From NCBI GenBank assembly GCA_028554645.1, contig JAQOOI010000033.1, forward strand, positions 1 through 45,279: 45,279 nucleotides of DNA. Direction: 5' to 3'. Both the position numbers and the translations under genes were made by a program. Positions 21,209-32,275 of the stretch are shown piece by piece (position 1 is the first letter of the stretch; each line of letters opens with the position of its first letter). The stretch comes from Omphalotus guepiniiformis (Eukaryota > Basidiomycota > Agaricomycetes > Agaricales > Omphalotaceae). The notes under the pieces were generated by a model. The model made no database searches. It had not been told where the DNA came from and worked only from the letters and a program-made list of their open reading frames with translations.

Positions 21209-21994
21209 GGTTACACCTTTCATTTACGGTTATGGAAGGGGGATTGTGGCTCAAACGTCCTAATGACAACACATTTATGGAGCTGAACGGCCGTGGGCTT
21301 CCATATGATGTTTACACTCAATACGACAGCTGGATATTCTCGGAGGCAGGTTGGGCTGAGAGCTTCCCGAGTATTGAATAGCTCGGCGCTCGAAAGGGCT
21401 TCAGCAGATGTCATGTCCCTGTAGAGTGGCCAGCGGCAGCAGAACTGATGTCTGTGTCCTAGGCTGGCGGACCTGCTGTGGGCCGGGAACACAGTACCGT
21501 AGAGAGTAGCCAAAATTGGTGACTGTGTTGACTGCTGCCGGGCCTGATGCGGAGCGGGAGCACAGTGGTGATTTTGTCAATAAAAATGTCTACTCATGCA
21601 GATTGCAATGTGGTATGTAAGGTTGGGCTGTCTGGCGCCTAACCCTGGTAATGCACCGGACCTGGACCGGGGCGGACCTACAGCCATGATTCTCAACACT
21701 TGGGTTCTACTATCATTTCTGTTCGTGTGCTGCTTGCATATTGTTTTAGAAGGACGTGAATTGCAGAGTAATTGGACTATGCTAAACTCGAGCTCTGCTA
21801 GTAATGCAACTTTGGGAGACATTGCAAACAATGTGTGTACCCACCACTGCTGCACTACAGCACTGCAAGTTACTGTGCCCAAAATGTACGCAGTAGGTAT
21901 CATGGCAGAGTAAGTGCAACATGCTGCATCCACCTCTTCACCGTTAAAAATGAATAATTTCGTTGTGGAGTAAAATTTTAGCCACAAGAATCAT

Positions 21995-22077
21995 TGTTCA
22001 CTGCGGGAGTCGAACCCGACCACGAGATGGGATCTGCCACATTTCCGTGGCACGCGCACCCACTGCACTACAGTGCG
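21995..22077 (-). ncRNA. tRNA-like element 3 with Pol III boxes
   Basis: Minus strand: TAGTGCAGTGGG (A box) and GGGTTCGACTCCC (B box). The middle hairpin here is TGCCAC/GTGGCA, different in sequence from those of elements 1 and 2. The 3' end is AACA, not ACCA. Confidence 0.48.
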
Positions 22078-22504
22078 ACGACTGCTCTTGCCCGCTGTAG
22101 TTACATAAAGGGCTCGACGGCTCAAGCGATATTGTTTATCCATTCACATAAATGACAACACATTGATGCAGTCGAACGGACGTGGGCTTTCACATGATGT
22201 TTACAATCAATACAGTTCTGTATTCTCATGGACAAGGGCTTGAATGCGCTTCAGCTGAAGACAGGTCGTTATACACTGGCGTGTGCGGCTGGAGCGTCCG
22301 CATACTGCAGGGCTATGTTTTCGAGACTGAGAAAGGGTGGCCACCGGACCTGCTGCGGGCCGGGAACACAGTATCTCATAACCCGGCAGGAATAGCGTTG
22401 GTGGCTGTGTTGACCGCCGCCGGACCTGACGCGGGCCGGGAGCGCAGGGGCGGGATTGTCAGTACAAACCACTGCTCTATGCAAATTGCAATGTGGTGGG
22501 CCCT

Positions 22505-23780
22505 ATAAGTTCCGCTGCACCTGTGGATGCAGCATGCTTGCAATTGTTTAATGAACGATATAAAAACAGACGTAAATGACCTCAGTGTCTCTTAAATCAT
22601 AACCAGGCTTGCGGGACCTGTGAGCAACACCGCCCAGAGTGGGTACCCATGAGAATTGAGCGGGTTGCTTAGTCAGCAGCAGCCGTAGATGGTCAGGTGA
22701 GTGCATATATGCAGGTGTGGTCTACATTTTGGTGATTCAGCTGTTCTATGCGTAGAAGAGTAGACGAAACATACATTTTCACTGAATCTGAAGCACGACA
22801 GGACATGCAAGGCATGTATTCAGTCTCGCCCAGGACGAAAACTGGTAGATGTGGATGGCATTGTTCTGAAAGCGGTGTCGGCGTCATGTGAAGTGCAGTG
22901 ATGAGTTCCGAGGACTCTGGAGTGGAATAGAGACGAGCACCCACACCAGGTACGAGCAGTGAGCATCTCGCCCAGTAAAGTTGCGAGAGAGGGGTAGAAT
23001 GGAGCCGGATCCGTTCGCCCATAGGTAGTAGTTGGTTTGGGCGGAAAGAAAGAGGGGGGCAAGGTGGGAAGGCGAAGCGGAGATGAGAGAGTGGAGGAAA
23101 CGGCTGGGCTGCTTAGTAAGCAACTCCCGCTGACCTTTCCGCACGGGAACACTGAGAACAGAGTTTGCTGTTTTTAAACGTCAGTATGCCTTGCGCTAGG
23201 AAATGGACTTGCCCAAGAGATAGAGTAGTGTGATAGCTATGAAACACCTGGCGATATAAGGGATTGAAAATTGTTCAGGGTGTGGAGAAGGCCGCAAGAG
23301 CGCTTGGGGAAGTGGGCGGTGCGGACCATGCCTATACCGGTGAGCTCGCCCTAAGGCATATAGTAAGAAAATGATATGCGCAGGTACCTAGATGACTGTA
23401 GATCACAATAGACCGATATTTGAGGCAAAAGAGCGAGGAGGTGAGGAGAGAAAAATCAAAGACGGGCTCGACCCCGCGGGGTCGAGCCGCGTCAAAGAAA
23501 GTCAATTTCCGGGCGCAGCTTTCCCCGCGCAAGCGCGGCGAAAGCTTGCGCTGGTAGATACGACCTCCTGGATGATATCTCCAGCTTTGACCTAGTTGTA
23601 AAGATTATTATTACGGGCTACAGAAATTTCAAAAGTTTCAGCGCCAGGGAATGGGCGCGGGGAGGCGTGGGAAAGTGCAGGATGGCCATCCTGGAGCGTG
23701 ATCTAGGAGTAGGGCAAGAGAACTTACAATGTCTTCTGTATACGCACAGGTAATTCGTGCTAGGCTATACAACAAATACC
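22505..23780. other. No gene recognised; two palindromes inside
   Basis: No coding exon I can support. 23465-23488 is a perfect 24-base palindrome centred on CCCCGCGGGG. 23527-23551 has arms GCGCAAGC and GCTTGCGC. The stretch may mark the border between the proximal repeats and the block that follows. Confidence 0.55.
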
Positions 23781-23785
23781 GATCG

Positions 23786-24120
23786 GTCTACGACGGAAAT
23801 AGTGTGAGTTAGAACTGCCGATGAAAATGAACTTACTACTCTGTATTCGTGATCGTAGCAAGGGTGCGACACACGTAGACTATGCAGCACATAAACGTCC
23901 ATATACGACGGGAAAAAGATGAATTAAGAGTGCCAATTATCAACGAGTAACTCACAATGTAGTCCCAACATTCCATGGTGACTGTAGCAATTGTTTGGAA
24001 TACGTTTGCTATAAAGAACATACAAATCCGTCTACGACATGAAAGCAGTGAGTTATAAATCGCATAGAAATGAGTGAGCTTACCAGGCTATACAAGAAAC
24101 ACATACCCGTCTACGGATCG
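23786..24120. repeat. CTACGACGG array, left segment
   Basis: Four units spaced about 79-129 bp share a CTATACAA...ACATA-like stretch followed by the core: CTACGACGG (23788), TATACGACGG (about 23902), CTACGACAT (24032) and CTACGGATC (24111). On the minus strand each unit shows donor-like GTAAGT or GTGAGT, then an acceptor-like CGTCGTAG, so the units resemble short exons and introns. No continuous protein could be assembled. 24121-24479 shows nothing else. Confidence 0.6.
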
Positions 24121-24479
24121 TCGTCGACTCCCGCTATTGTCATCAATCAGCACGTAATATGAATCAGCTTGTACTACACCTCTCATTACCACAATTTAGG
24201 CTTGAACAGGCGTAAATTGGCGTTCCGGAGGGTTGTGTACGGGCCAATTTGTGTGTTGACCCCATTCAACTGCACGATCCGTGATGAGTTTCACGAACAC
24301 TAGCAACAACACTCGAACTGTCGCACAAAGAATGTACTCATACCTTACAATGCGTTTTACGAGCATGAGAAGTAAATTCACACAACACCCGTTCATAACG
24401 TTCACGTTGAAGTATTGTAACTACTCTGGATGCATACTGAGTTAGACATTCCAGGTGAGTCGAATAAATAGAACGTACC

Positions 24480-24961
24480 TTAAAGCCCCGCTACAAAGTT
24501 GATAGCCCAGCGGATCGCTCTCACTGTATCCTTCCGACCTCCTCCAAATTTAAATATCTCGCGATGTCGTCGTCCACCTGACGAATCTCAGTAAGGATCG
24601 AAAGAAAATACTGGACTCACAATGTAAGCATTTGTCTCGTGGCCTCCGTCGGCACATCCGGTGCAAGAGTACATGGACAAGTCGTTCTTCCGAGTACAAC
24701 TCCTCTGTAAGGTAAGATGATATAAAACAGTTGCTACGTACCTGCACGAATACTGTAGCGCACCGGCATTGCGCCGTACCAATGTTGAACCTGCCCCGCA
24801 CACTGCCTTTGCCACTCCTTCTTCCGCCGTTTCAAGTCGCAGGTTCGTCCAACTTTGTAACTTGTAGTCGTTCCGATCCGAAAGAAATAGATCCATCCCG
24901 GCCTATCGGCCACTGATACCGGCCTTCGTATGGCGCGCTTCCACGAATCAGAGAACGACAT
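24480..24961 (-). CDS. GIY-YIG nuclease-fold protein (T5orf172/Mug113-like)
   Basis: Three exons (24961-24742, 24704-24621, 24577-24480) join in phase over introns of 37 and 43 nt, giving 133 aa from MSFSDSWKRA. The protein has the order expected of the T5orf172 branch of GIY-YIG domains: GWIYFFRIG (the GIY-YIG-equivalent strand pair), YKVGRTCDLKRRKKEWQRQC (with the conserved Arg helix), then the metal-linked C-terminal part: ERLVHVLLHRM, CLHC, HREIF. Active members cut DNA with a conserved Arg and Glu; whether every catalytic residue is kept here needs an alignment. It lies between two segments of the CTACGACGG array, on the same strand as the three genes to its right. Splice-like signals continue upstream to about 25622, so the true protein may be longer. 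Confidence 0.8.
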
Positions 24962-24969
24962 GTCGGTAA

Positions 24970-26084
24970 GAGGGTATGAAGAGCGTGAAGCAACGATCTG
25001 GAAAAAGTTCAGAGTAAGGAGCTAAGAAACCGCACTACTCACCTGATACGATAAGAGGCGGATGATGAAAGTGACTCGTAACGACTAAAAAGGTATGAAA
25101 GACCGGTATCGTTGGTGGTGAAGCTGAATCTTAAACAATCGTACTTACTCGAGTGGGTTTTTGGTCAACGTTAAGTTGACGCGGTCGACGTCAAAGAATG
25201 TTCGTGCGTGCTGCTGAAATTGGTGACAGAGGTTGTAGTAACGCTCTAAGACGATCTGAAAAGAGACAAGAGCGTTGAAGGCGAGTGTATGATAAGAATA
25301 GTAACCAGCCAACCAGACTTACCTGAGATCAATATGTACAACAACGACCACATAATATTTCCTACGCACAGCTAAGTCGGACTTAAGTCAAGCACATTCA
25401 GATGAACCAATTCGTAGTTGCTACGTCACTAAGGGGGTGCAAAAAAATTTGACTTCGGTCAACATCTTCAACATGGACTAAGTACCTACCAAAGGTCTGA
25501 GTTGGCAGAGCAATGGCAGAGTCCAGACTCTGGAGAGACGTCTCCAGCTCCGCGCAGACAATAGCACCGTGTGCTCGAGTCACTGAGCAGCCTGGCGTCT
25601 TACGCAGCCCCGGCGGGGCCATTCTCTAGCCCTATGTATTGGTGGTGTACAGCGCGCGCTGGTGCAAATACTAATGGCCAAACGAACACGAGCTGTAAGT
25701 ATGAGGGGTCTGACACAGTAGATCTCAATGAGAGGGCAAAGAAAGGAGCACGAGTTGGCACTTGTTCTGCAGTTGTGCAAATATTGTTGCTCTAGACAAA
25801 GCTCGAGGCAATGGTAACATTCTGAAAAGCGCAGAAGTTAAAACAGCGGTGGTAGGAACATACGTGCATAGCGACTAAGTGTACGGCCAGCAGTTGGCCG
25901 AGAAGTAAGTGGATTTCTACATTGGCAGTCGGGGTTTCTGGCGGAAGGGGGGTTTCCCAGTTGTTTTATCTTTCTAAACAACACCCACGTCACTTAAGGG
26001 CAAAGTTTAGTTAGAAGGAGAGACGCACCGAGATCCTGAGTTCTCAAGGACCAGTTGGCGTAGCGTGAGCAAGGCGAAGTAGTA
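24970..26084 (-). other. Possible upstream exons, unresolved
   Basis: On the minus strand a 75-codon frame (25622-25398, MAPPGLRKTPGCS...) ends in a donor, and further donor/acceptor pairs occur near 25318, 25253, 25147, 25100, 25042 and 25000. One stretch reads ERYYNLCHQFQQHARTFFDV. Reading frames do not join into the GIY-YIG frame with the sites I chose, so these may be 5' exons of that gene with other borders, or a decayed gene. 25640-26084 shows nothing further. Confidence 0.3.
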
Positions 26085-27815
26085 GTCGTCTACGACGGAC
26101 ACATTACGAGGCATTGTAAAGCTCAGATACTATTGACCGTGGAGAACGGAATCGTAACCCTTCGCTGCATTCTTTATCAATGTCAAATTCGGGGAACAAA
26201 AGCAGCAACAATTTGCATAAATCGACGATGGACGCATGTGCCTTCATGATCTAATCTCACTGTACGACTCACAACGACTGACTCCATAAAATATAAAACA
26301 ACAGACGTAAATGATCTACGACGAACAGAAATATTTTGACCGTCGCTTGACACTATTGAGTAATATTGCGACCTACCAGAGTCCGAAAGAGTGTAATTGC
26401 ATCGATCACGAATTACGCGCGATCGAAGCAGTCGTCCACGACGGAAAGATGTATGTTGACCCCTTTAATGGCCGGTCCCGAGAAAGGAACGATCAGAAAA
26501 CAACAGGGGAGGAGTTGCGCACAATGGATGCAGTCATCTACGACGGAAGGTGCGTGAGTCTCGTATGCGAAGCAGTTGCACGACTCACCCAATTGCGTTG
26601 TGCATTCCATTAGCCGCACCATCCATATATTTCCACCGTTGACGATCCCGGTAACGAAACGTAGTGCACACAAATGAAGCAGTCTACGACGGAATTCATC
26701 TGTCTGTGTATGTCTTCAAGTTTTGATTGTGTGACTCACCAAATAATGAACAATTACCAGCTTAGCAGAATTGAAGTCATCTACGACGGACGCAATGGCC
26801 TCGAGTCTCGTGTTTTGTTTGAACCAGTTGGACGACTCACCAGACCTTGAAACTGAAGCAAATGTGAACTCATATATCTTGACACTTGACACTAAAGTGA
26901 TTGTACTGGACTCACCAACGCCCACTAAGAGTCAATTTACATTGGCCGTCAATCGCGAACTGCACATGAATGAAGCAGTCGTCTACGACGGGAAGATGTA
27001 CGCCGACTCTCGATTCGTCGATACGAGGGAAGGATCGTTCAGAAAAGAACGGAAACGAATTGCGCACTGTGGATGCAGTCTTCTACGACGGAAAGTAAGT
27101 TGATTTTCGTAGGTCACTACAAACGAGGGGGACGACTCACCCAAATTCTTGTCCATTTCCCATTCATCTATTGATACTGTGACTTATTCGTTGACGATCG
27201 CAAAAAGAACACGTTCAGAAGAGTTGTCTACGACGGATTGACCTTCTTTTAGCCAACTTTTATAGTATTGCGTTCCTGTATGACTCACCAAATAAAGAAC
27301 AAACTTCAGAAGTAAAAAAGAGAAGTGATCTACGACGGAAGTACCTTGAGCACCGTATATCACTCGAAGCATTCGTATTACCGACAGACTCCACAATCTA
27401 AAATTTACACGAGTCGTCTACGACGGACAAATATGCCTTGAGTGTCACTTAGTACTTGTACGAAACCACCAGAACTCGAAGGAATGGTTGAGGTGTTTGC
27501 CCTGGCATTGATCGTCGATCACGAACGGCAGGCGCTTGAACCAGTCGTCTACGACGGAGATTGAAGGGAAGAGGACGAACTGCACCACAGAAATAGAAGA
27601 AAAGTGTGAGGTCTGATTATCGCATAACAATGGACGAACTGTTCTTACTCAGCTGACTGTGTAGAGAACACACCCACGATATACATTCATCTACTACGGA
27701 GAAGTGTGAGTCAAGAGGTAAAATAGCAACGAGTGCGTGGACTTACCGAATTTTGCCTATTAACGACCAAGATCAGAATTTTGAGACCTGTATAAGCCCC
27801 GTCTACGACGGAAAG
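26085..27815. repeat. CTACGACGG array, main segment
   Basis: Fourteen copies of CTACGACGG or close variants lie on the plus strand in the same direction, at about 26090, 26314, 26436, 26538, 26684, 26781, 26983, 27083, 27228, 27330, 27418, 27549, 27691 and 27803. Gaps are mostly 88-146 bp. The core is usually preceded by GAAGCAGT or a relative and, further up, GATCACGAA. A second box, YGACTCACC, sits between many cores. On the minus strand the boxes read GGTGAGTC and CCGTCGTAG. Between the boxes the sequence is poorly conserved. Frames are interrupted on both strands, so I do not call a gene. Confidence 0.78.
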
Positions 27816-28007
27816 TGTTTATAAAATGTTGTTATAAAATGTTGTTATTATAAACGTTCAGCGCTCAGCTCTTTGATGGTGTCGGTCTTCACCTCAACTC
27901 ACGAAATGTTTTCCAGCAAGCAGTAATCAACCAACCAATTTAAAAGAGGATGTACGAATGAATTGCTGCTTTTTCAAAAAATTGTTCAACAAGAGATCAA
28001 ACTATAG

Positions 28008-30816
28008 CTACGCTTCCCAGTACGAGTACTCTTGGCATAGCAGTGAGTCCGCGAGGCTATTGATACCATTTTGGAATGCTGCTGTGTGGGAGACCTTCTG
28101 CTTCAGCTGCACTTTCCATTCCGTCGCCGTCAGAAGTTTCGCCTTTCCTTCTGTAATCTGAGCAAGTCGTCTCTGATACCAATTTTCGCAATCGACCGAC
28201 CAGTAACCAACATTGCATCCTCCCTTCTCCCATGTCGCGGCTTTCGGCCACCATGACCGTTCCTCCACTTGTGTTCCCCTTCCTGAGCAACATAGAAATA
28301 GTGTCAGTGTCTGGGCATGTAGGGAGATTCAGTAGAAAACACCCACCTGTTCTGACGAAGTACACACCGCATATCATATTCTCCGTTTGAACGTCCAGGG
28401 CGACATCGTCGACAACATAATACTTTTCGGCTTCCTCGATGACTGCGTAATTCGTCTTCGACGGACCACATGTGACAGATTTTGGATCCACGATGTCCTG
28501 TGCAAGTCTCCACAAAATACCACCACGCATGCGTGCAACGCGTCCCAACCTAGACCGCAAGAGATCATTCTTGGTCTCCTCGTATGCTGCATATTCAACC
28601 ACATCGAATTGATGGCCTTGAGATCGGACACCAAGTGCTGCAATGCGTTTGTTTTCGATTGGAGGGGGACGCCTGGTGCGCACAAGCTTGACTGTCGAGA
28701 ATCGAATACCCCGTTCAAGAAGACTTCTTGCTATTGCTAGGATACCCGTTTGATTTTCGCGGTAGATTTGGACAACGGTTGTTGCGTCGTATAATGCTAG
28801 GACCCACCATTGCCGGTAAAGAGGGGTGGCACGTATGCCAATCAAGTGTAAGTTCTTCCCCACCCTCTCGTATTGCCAGTTAAGGTGATGATGGATATCC
28901 TTGGCAAGTCGAGGTTCGAAGTCCCAGAGAGGGGGAAAAGCTCTGGGATTCTCTTTATTGGCAACAACAAAGTTGTAAACGTCTACTGCCGCTGGCGCAA
29001 GTTCATCTTCGACGAAGGCTTTCATCCCAAGACGAACCATGCAGTCAAATGTTTTGGTCACGTTGGAAGCGCAATTGTCATACTTTCTCATACGGGCGTC
29101 GGTAACATACGGAGTATTGGCACGAAAACCGTATCGAGTGTGAAGGACATTCTCCAATGACATTGTCTGCACCACATTGCGAGGCACGATGTCTCCAAAA
29201 TAGTGCTTCACATCAGTGATATGAAGGTCGCGGCTAGCACCCTCAGATACTGTGGAAATAGCAGTGGGCAGCATGATGGCAGTGGAAAGTACTGTTGTTG
29301 TTGTCGAGGCTGAACCAGGAGGAATTGGCATTTGTGGAGGCAACGGTTGACGGGTGACGACATTGCTACTGTGTTTCTGCGACGACGGAGACGATATTGG
29401 AGATACTGGTTCTGATGGCTGGTCTCCATAGTCGGATTCGTCGTCGTCGTCGTCGACCTGTCTAGGGAGCTCGAGATCCCATTCGTCCAGAAAGCCATAA
29501 TAGGTACGACGAGCTCGATGTATGGCACCCCATCTCACTTTCCAATCCCGACGCGGCACCAGGTTTCTCAGTTCGTGCCCACCCGCACAACATACCCACT
29601 CAAACATCGCGACTCCAACAGTTGGCTCCCCCAAAGTGAAATCAAAGTTCTCCCCTACGGCCTGTACCTCTCTCTGGGTGCGAGCTTCACGTTCGCTCTC
29701 GCTCTCGTGAGAAACGAATTCGTTCTCTTCATCAGCCATTCGCTTTTTGAATTCAGACATTGTTTCGCGTGGTAGCTGGCGTGATGCTGTCGAAGGAACA
29801 GGAAGGGGTGCAGTCGTTGTCGACAGAGTGGAAGAATCACCAGAAGCATCGATATCCATCTGAAGACTTGAATCGAAAGCCTCGGTTTCCAATACTGCAT
29901 CAGGAGGAGTCTGTTTGTCAGACGTGGCGTCAGAGCGAGTCTTTGGCGCGGGTTGCGCACCAAATGCCATGGCCGCTCGTGCCTTGGATTGTTTTGTGTC
30001 TGACTCGGTAGGAAAGTATTTCTTCATGTACTCAGTGTCAAGAACCGGATAAGGCTGGTAACCCCACCAAATCCATAAAGGCACGTGTGCTATTTTGAAC
30101 GCAGGGAAGCTAATTGCCCAGACCGAATGATACCCATTAACATAGGCTCCTGGGCGGAACCCAGGTGAGAAATCACAGATAAATGACTTCTGAAGTTCCG
30201 TGAGCCACTGCGCGTATACGCCTTGCTCACGACAGGCAGTGACCCACCCCGGTTCACGAAGCTCGGTGTCGGACTCGGACATGTTAGAAGCGATGGCAAA
30301 AGAACACAATGCAGAGAGGCAGATGAAAGCATATATAGCTCTATAGGCAACAGCAAGGAGATTATCGTCGTTGTTGTAAGAATCGGTGTAACCGCAACTA
30401 CTAGGTAGGAAAAGTACACCCAGCTCTCTGTTGTCAGGATACCGTCGTTTCATAAGGAATGTAGCTAGGCCGCATAGCGCGGTCTCCAGACGTTGCCATG
30501 AGCTGATAACATTCGGGTGAAGCCGTCTCCTCGGGTAATGGCCGCGTGAAACTGACACGATTGGGAGAGGTCGAGCAGTGACGTCCAAGCGCGAAAAAAT
30601 AGCACCTTCGAACCTCGGCCTGACGGGCCAGAATGCGAGATATGGATAGAGGTTAGACATCCAGCGGGGTTTAACGAAATCAGAAAAACGAAAGTTGGCT
30701 GGGATTTGTGCGTCAAAGCGAGGAATTGGTGTCTGTAGAGTGGTAACGTTCGGTGATGACCAGTACCCAAACAGTTCGGGGTCATAAAACACTTTCGAGT
30801 CTACGAATTTCTCCAT
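28008..30816 (-). CDS. Large hypothetical protein A (914 aa)
   Basis: No named family recognised. A long exon (30816-28347) joins in phase over a 64-nt intron (28346-28283) to a last exon ending at 28008. The splice is supported because the final exon then reads SWWPKAATWEKGGCNVGYW and CENWYQRRL, a Trp-rich block of protein-like composition; the unspliced frame loses it. Other marks are PLWIWWGYQPYP (about residue 250), a polar Ser/Thr/Pro-rich middle, an acidic run DDDDESDYGD and a C-terminal globular part. A hydrophobic segment (AIYAFICLSALCSFAIAS) lies near residue 165. It resembles unannotated multi-copy proteins I associate with Agaricomycetes, from memory only. Start: MEKFVDSKVF is the first good ATG. 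A possible upstream exon (PTLDSFLDVYDGPLVIED) is followed by an in-frame stop. Confidence 0.68.
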
Positions 30817-31134
30817 CTCGACGCTTGAAGCAAATATTAGTTTGAGTAAAAGGTCGAGTACACATGAAGGCTTACCAATGATCAAATGTCTTCAATTACA
30901 AGAGGGCCGTCGTAGACGTCCAGAAACGAGTCCAACGTAGGACCAAGCGAATCGATGAAGTGCAGAGGTGAAAGCTGATGAAGTGTAGGTAAGAGAGTGC
31001 GGCGGAATGGCTGAATGAACAATTGCGCACCTTATGAGTTCAATTTCGTATCCCTGTGATTATGTTGCTTTCTGCACTTCAATATAAACCGTTCGTGCAC
31101 GTTCGTACCCCCAGTAGTCGCAAAGATCGGTTGA
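30817..31134 (-). other. Leader region of protein A gene with one CTACGACGG core
   Basis: On the minus strand GTCTACGACGG occurs at about 30905-30915, inside a short open stretch that would read FLDVYDGPLVIED before a TGA. A GTAAGC donor and a CTTCAAG acceptor lie between this and the ATG at 30816. This may be a 5' exon of the protein A gene that is now out of frame. Confidence 0.4.
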
Positions 31135-31870
31135 GGCTATCAAAAGGAACGAGAAGTTTACTTCTCGTAGCTTCTGAATACGGGCGTCGAGTCTTGAAGG
31201 TGTCACGCACAGGGAGGGTGAAAGAAGTTGTACTTCTTGCAGCCTGATCGTCGTGGTACTGAACAAAGCTGAACAAAGGACAAAGACGCTTCAAAAGCTG
31301 TGCTGTGGGAACTTTCGTCACGATGCCGCGGCAAGCCACTTACGTACACTTTTCGTTGGTGGGGTTAGGGGTGGTAATTTTCACACTGCATTTTAGGAGC
31401 CGTCGTGGACGGATAAGTCTCGAGCACAGAACCTGGTTGCTTCGAAGAATATACATACATTTGGCTAAAGTACCATTACGGTCTCTCTTTCCTCAGCACG
31501 ACGATATACTTACTAGGTGGCGAACAGAGTTAGCAATAAGAAAACGAGCTGATATTACATCGACATCCGCATCCGAGAACTTAATTTCTACACTCAGCAA
31601 ATGCTCGTATCTGTGAGATGCGGACACGCTGCATTGCAATTGTAACAGTCAGCACTCGAAGTAAATTTTTGAACAGAATGGTTTACGCACGACATACGGT
31701 GAGCATGTACTCTCAAAGTGCGAGGCCCTCCTCCGTCTGACGATGGTAATGCAGGGGTGCCTTCAAAAGACAACGTCGTCATCGAATACACTGACATCTA
31801 TCAATTGGGAGCGGAAGCACATGACCTACATTCTCCGACTGCGTTGTCCTGAGCGTAAATCTTGTACAAT
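31135..31870. repeat. Tandem duplication, copy 1 (decayed)
   Basis: Pairs with 32186-32915 at a distance of about 1.05 kb. Shared segments include AAAGCTGTGCTGTGGGAACT, CAAAAGACAAC and GAGCGTAAATCTTG, plus two hairpins each. Between the copies, 31871-32185 shows no separate gene. Confidence 0.8.
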
Positions 31871-32275
31871 GAACAAAAGTCGATTCTTCACAGATACCAG
31901 ACAAAGGGTTACATGTGTAATACAGCACGGGCCTTGTGAAGGGAGGTTAAGTGTGACCGTCGTCGACGGATGCCACGAGTATGCACTCACCAAAAAGACA
32001 GAGAATTCATGCAGTACAAGCCTTGTCGGGGATCGAATCCGAGCATTCTACACACACCGAACAATGAATGACGGCCACGTCGCCACAAGCCTTGTTGGGG
32101 TGGTCGGTTGTTGTTGTGAGAAGAATTTGTTGCAGGTGACCACCAAGTATAGTGCGGATAGCTGCAGAAAGATCGGGGACGCGTAGGAGAAGGAACAAGA
32201 AGGTTTACTTCTTGTTGCTACAAGTGAGTTGGTCTTGTGGAAGAAGGGTAGGGTACAAGAAGTGTACTTCTTGTA
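31149..32275. other. Four hairpins with compensating changes
   Basis: Copy 1: ACGAGAAG/CTTCTCGT (31149-31168) and AAGAAGT/ACTTCTT (31222-31238). Copy 2: AACAAGAAG/CTTCTTGTT (32194-32216) and TACAAGAAGT/ACTTCTTGTA (32254-32275). The G-C pair in the first stem of copy 1 is an A-T pair in copy 2, on both arms. The hairpins lie 3' of the protein C gene and its decayed copy on their coding strand. Confidence 0.68.
31600..31870 (-). pseudogene. Decayed copy of the 178-aa gene
   Basis: Minus-strand peptides such as KIYAQ, then LPID-like and LLKAPLHYH pieces, correspond to KIYAQASVDGEPEY, GPLPIDTCNG and VVFWRHSSIIIAL in the intact neighbour. Here they lie in different frames with in-frame stop codons. 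DNA similarity covers the second half of the intact gene. It is the older or freer-evolving member of a tandem pair. Confidence 0.65.

Larger units (their letters stand above)
19985..22500. repeat. Tandem triplication of a ~0.85-kb GC-rich unit
   Basis: Three related units follow each other. Shared segments include GGCGGACCTACAGCCA (about 19995 and 21670), GGCCGTGGGCTTTCA (about 20450, 21290 and 22175), GGACCTGCTGCGGGCCGGGA (several) and a tRNA-like stretch in each. Open frames between them are fragments of the unit and are not conserved in all three, so I call no protein gene. Confidence 0.82.

Noticed and set aside
21121..21381. 86-aa plus-strand frame in the triplicated unit
   Set aside because: It overlaps the tRNA-like element and is not open in the other two copies.
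26311..27103. Plus-strand frames with repeated AVVYDGK peptides in the main array
   Set aside because: The frame is lost between units (some spacings are not multiples of three), and splice-like signals lie on the other strand. Kept as an array, not a gene.
26085..27815. CRISPR array
   Set aside because: The repeat core is only about 9-12 bases, spacing is uneven, the setting is eukaryotic, and no cas genes are present.
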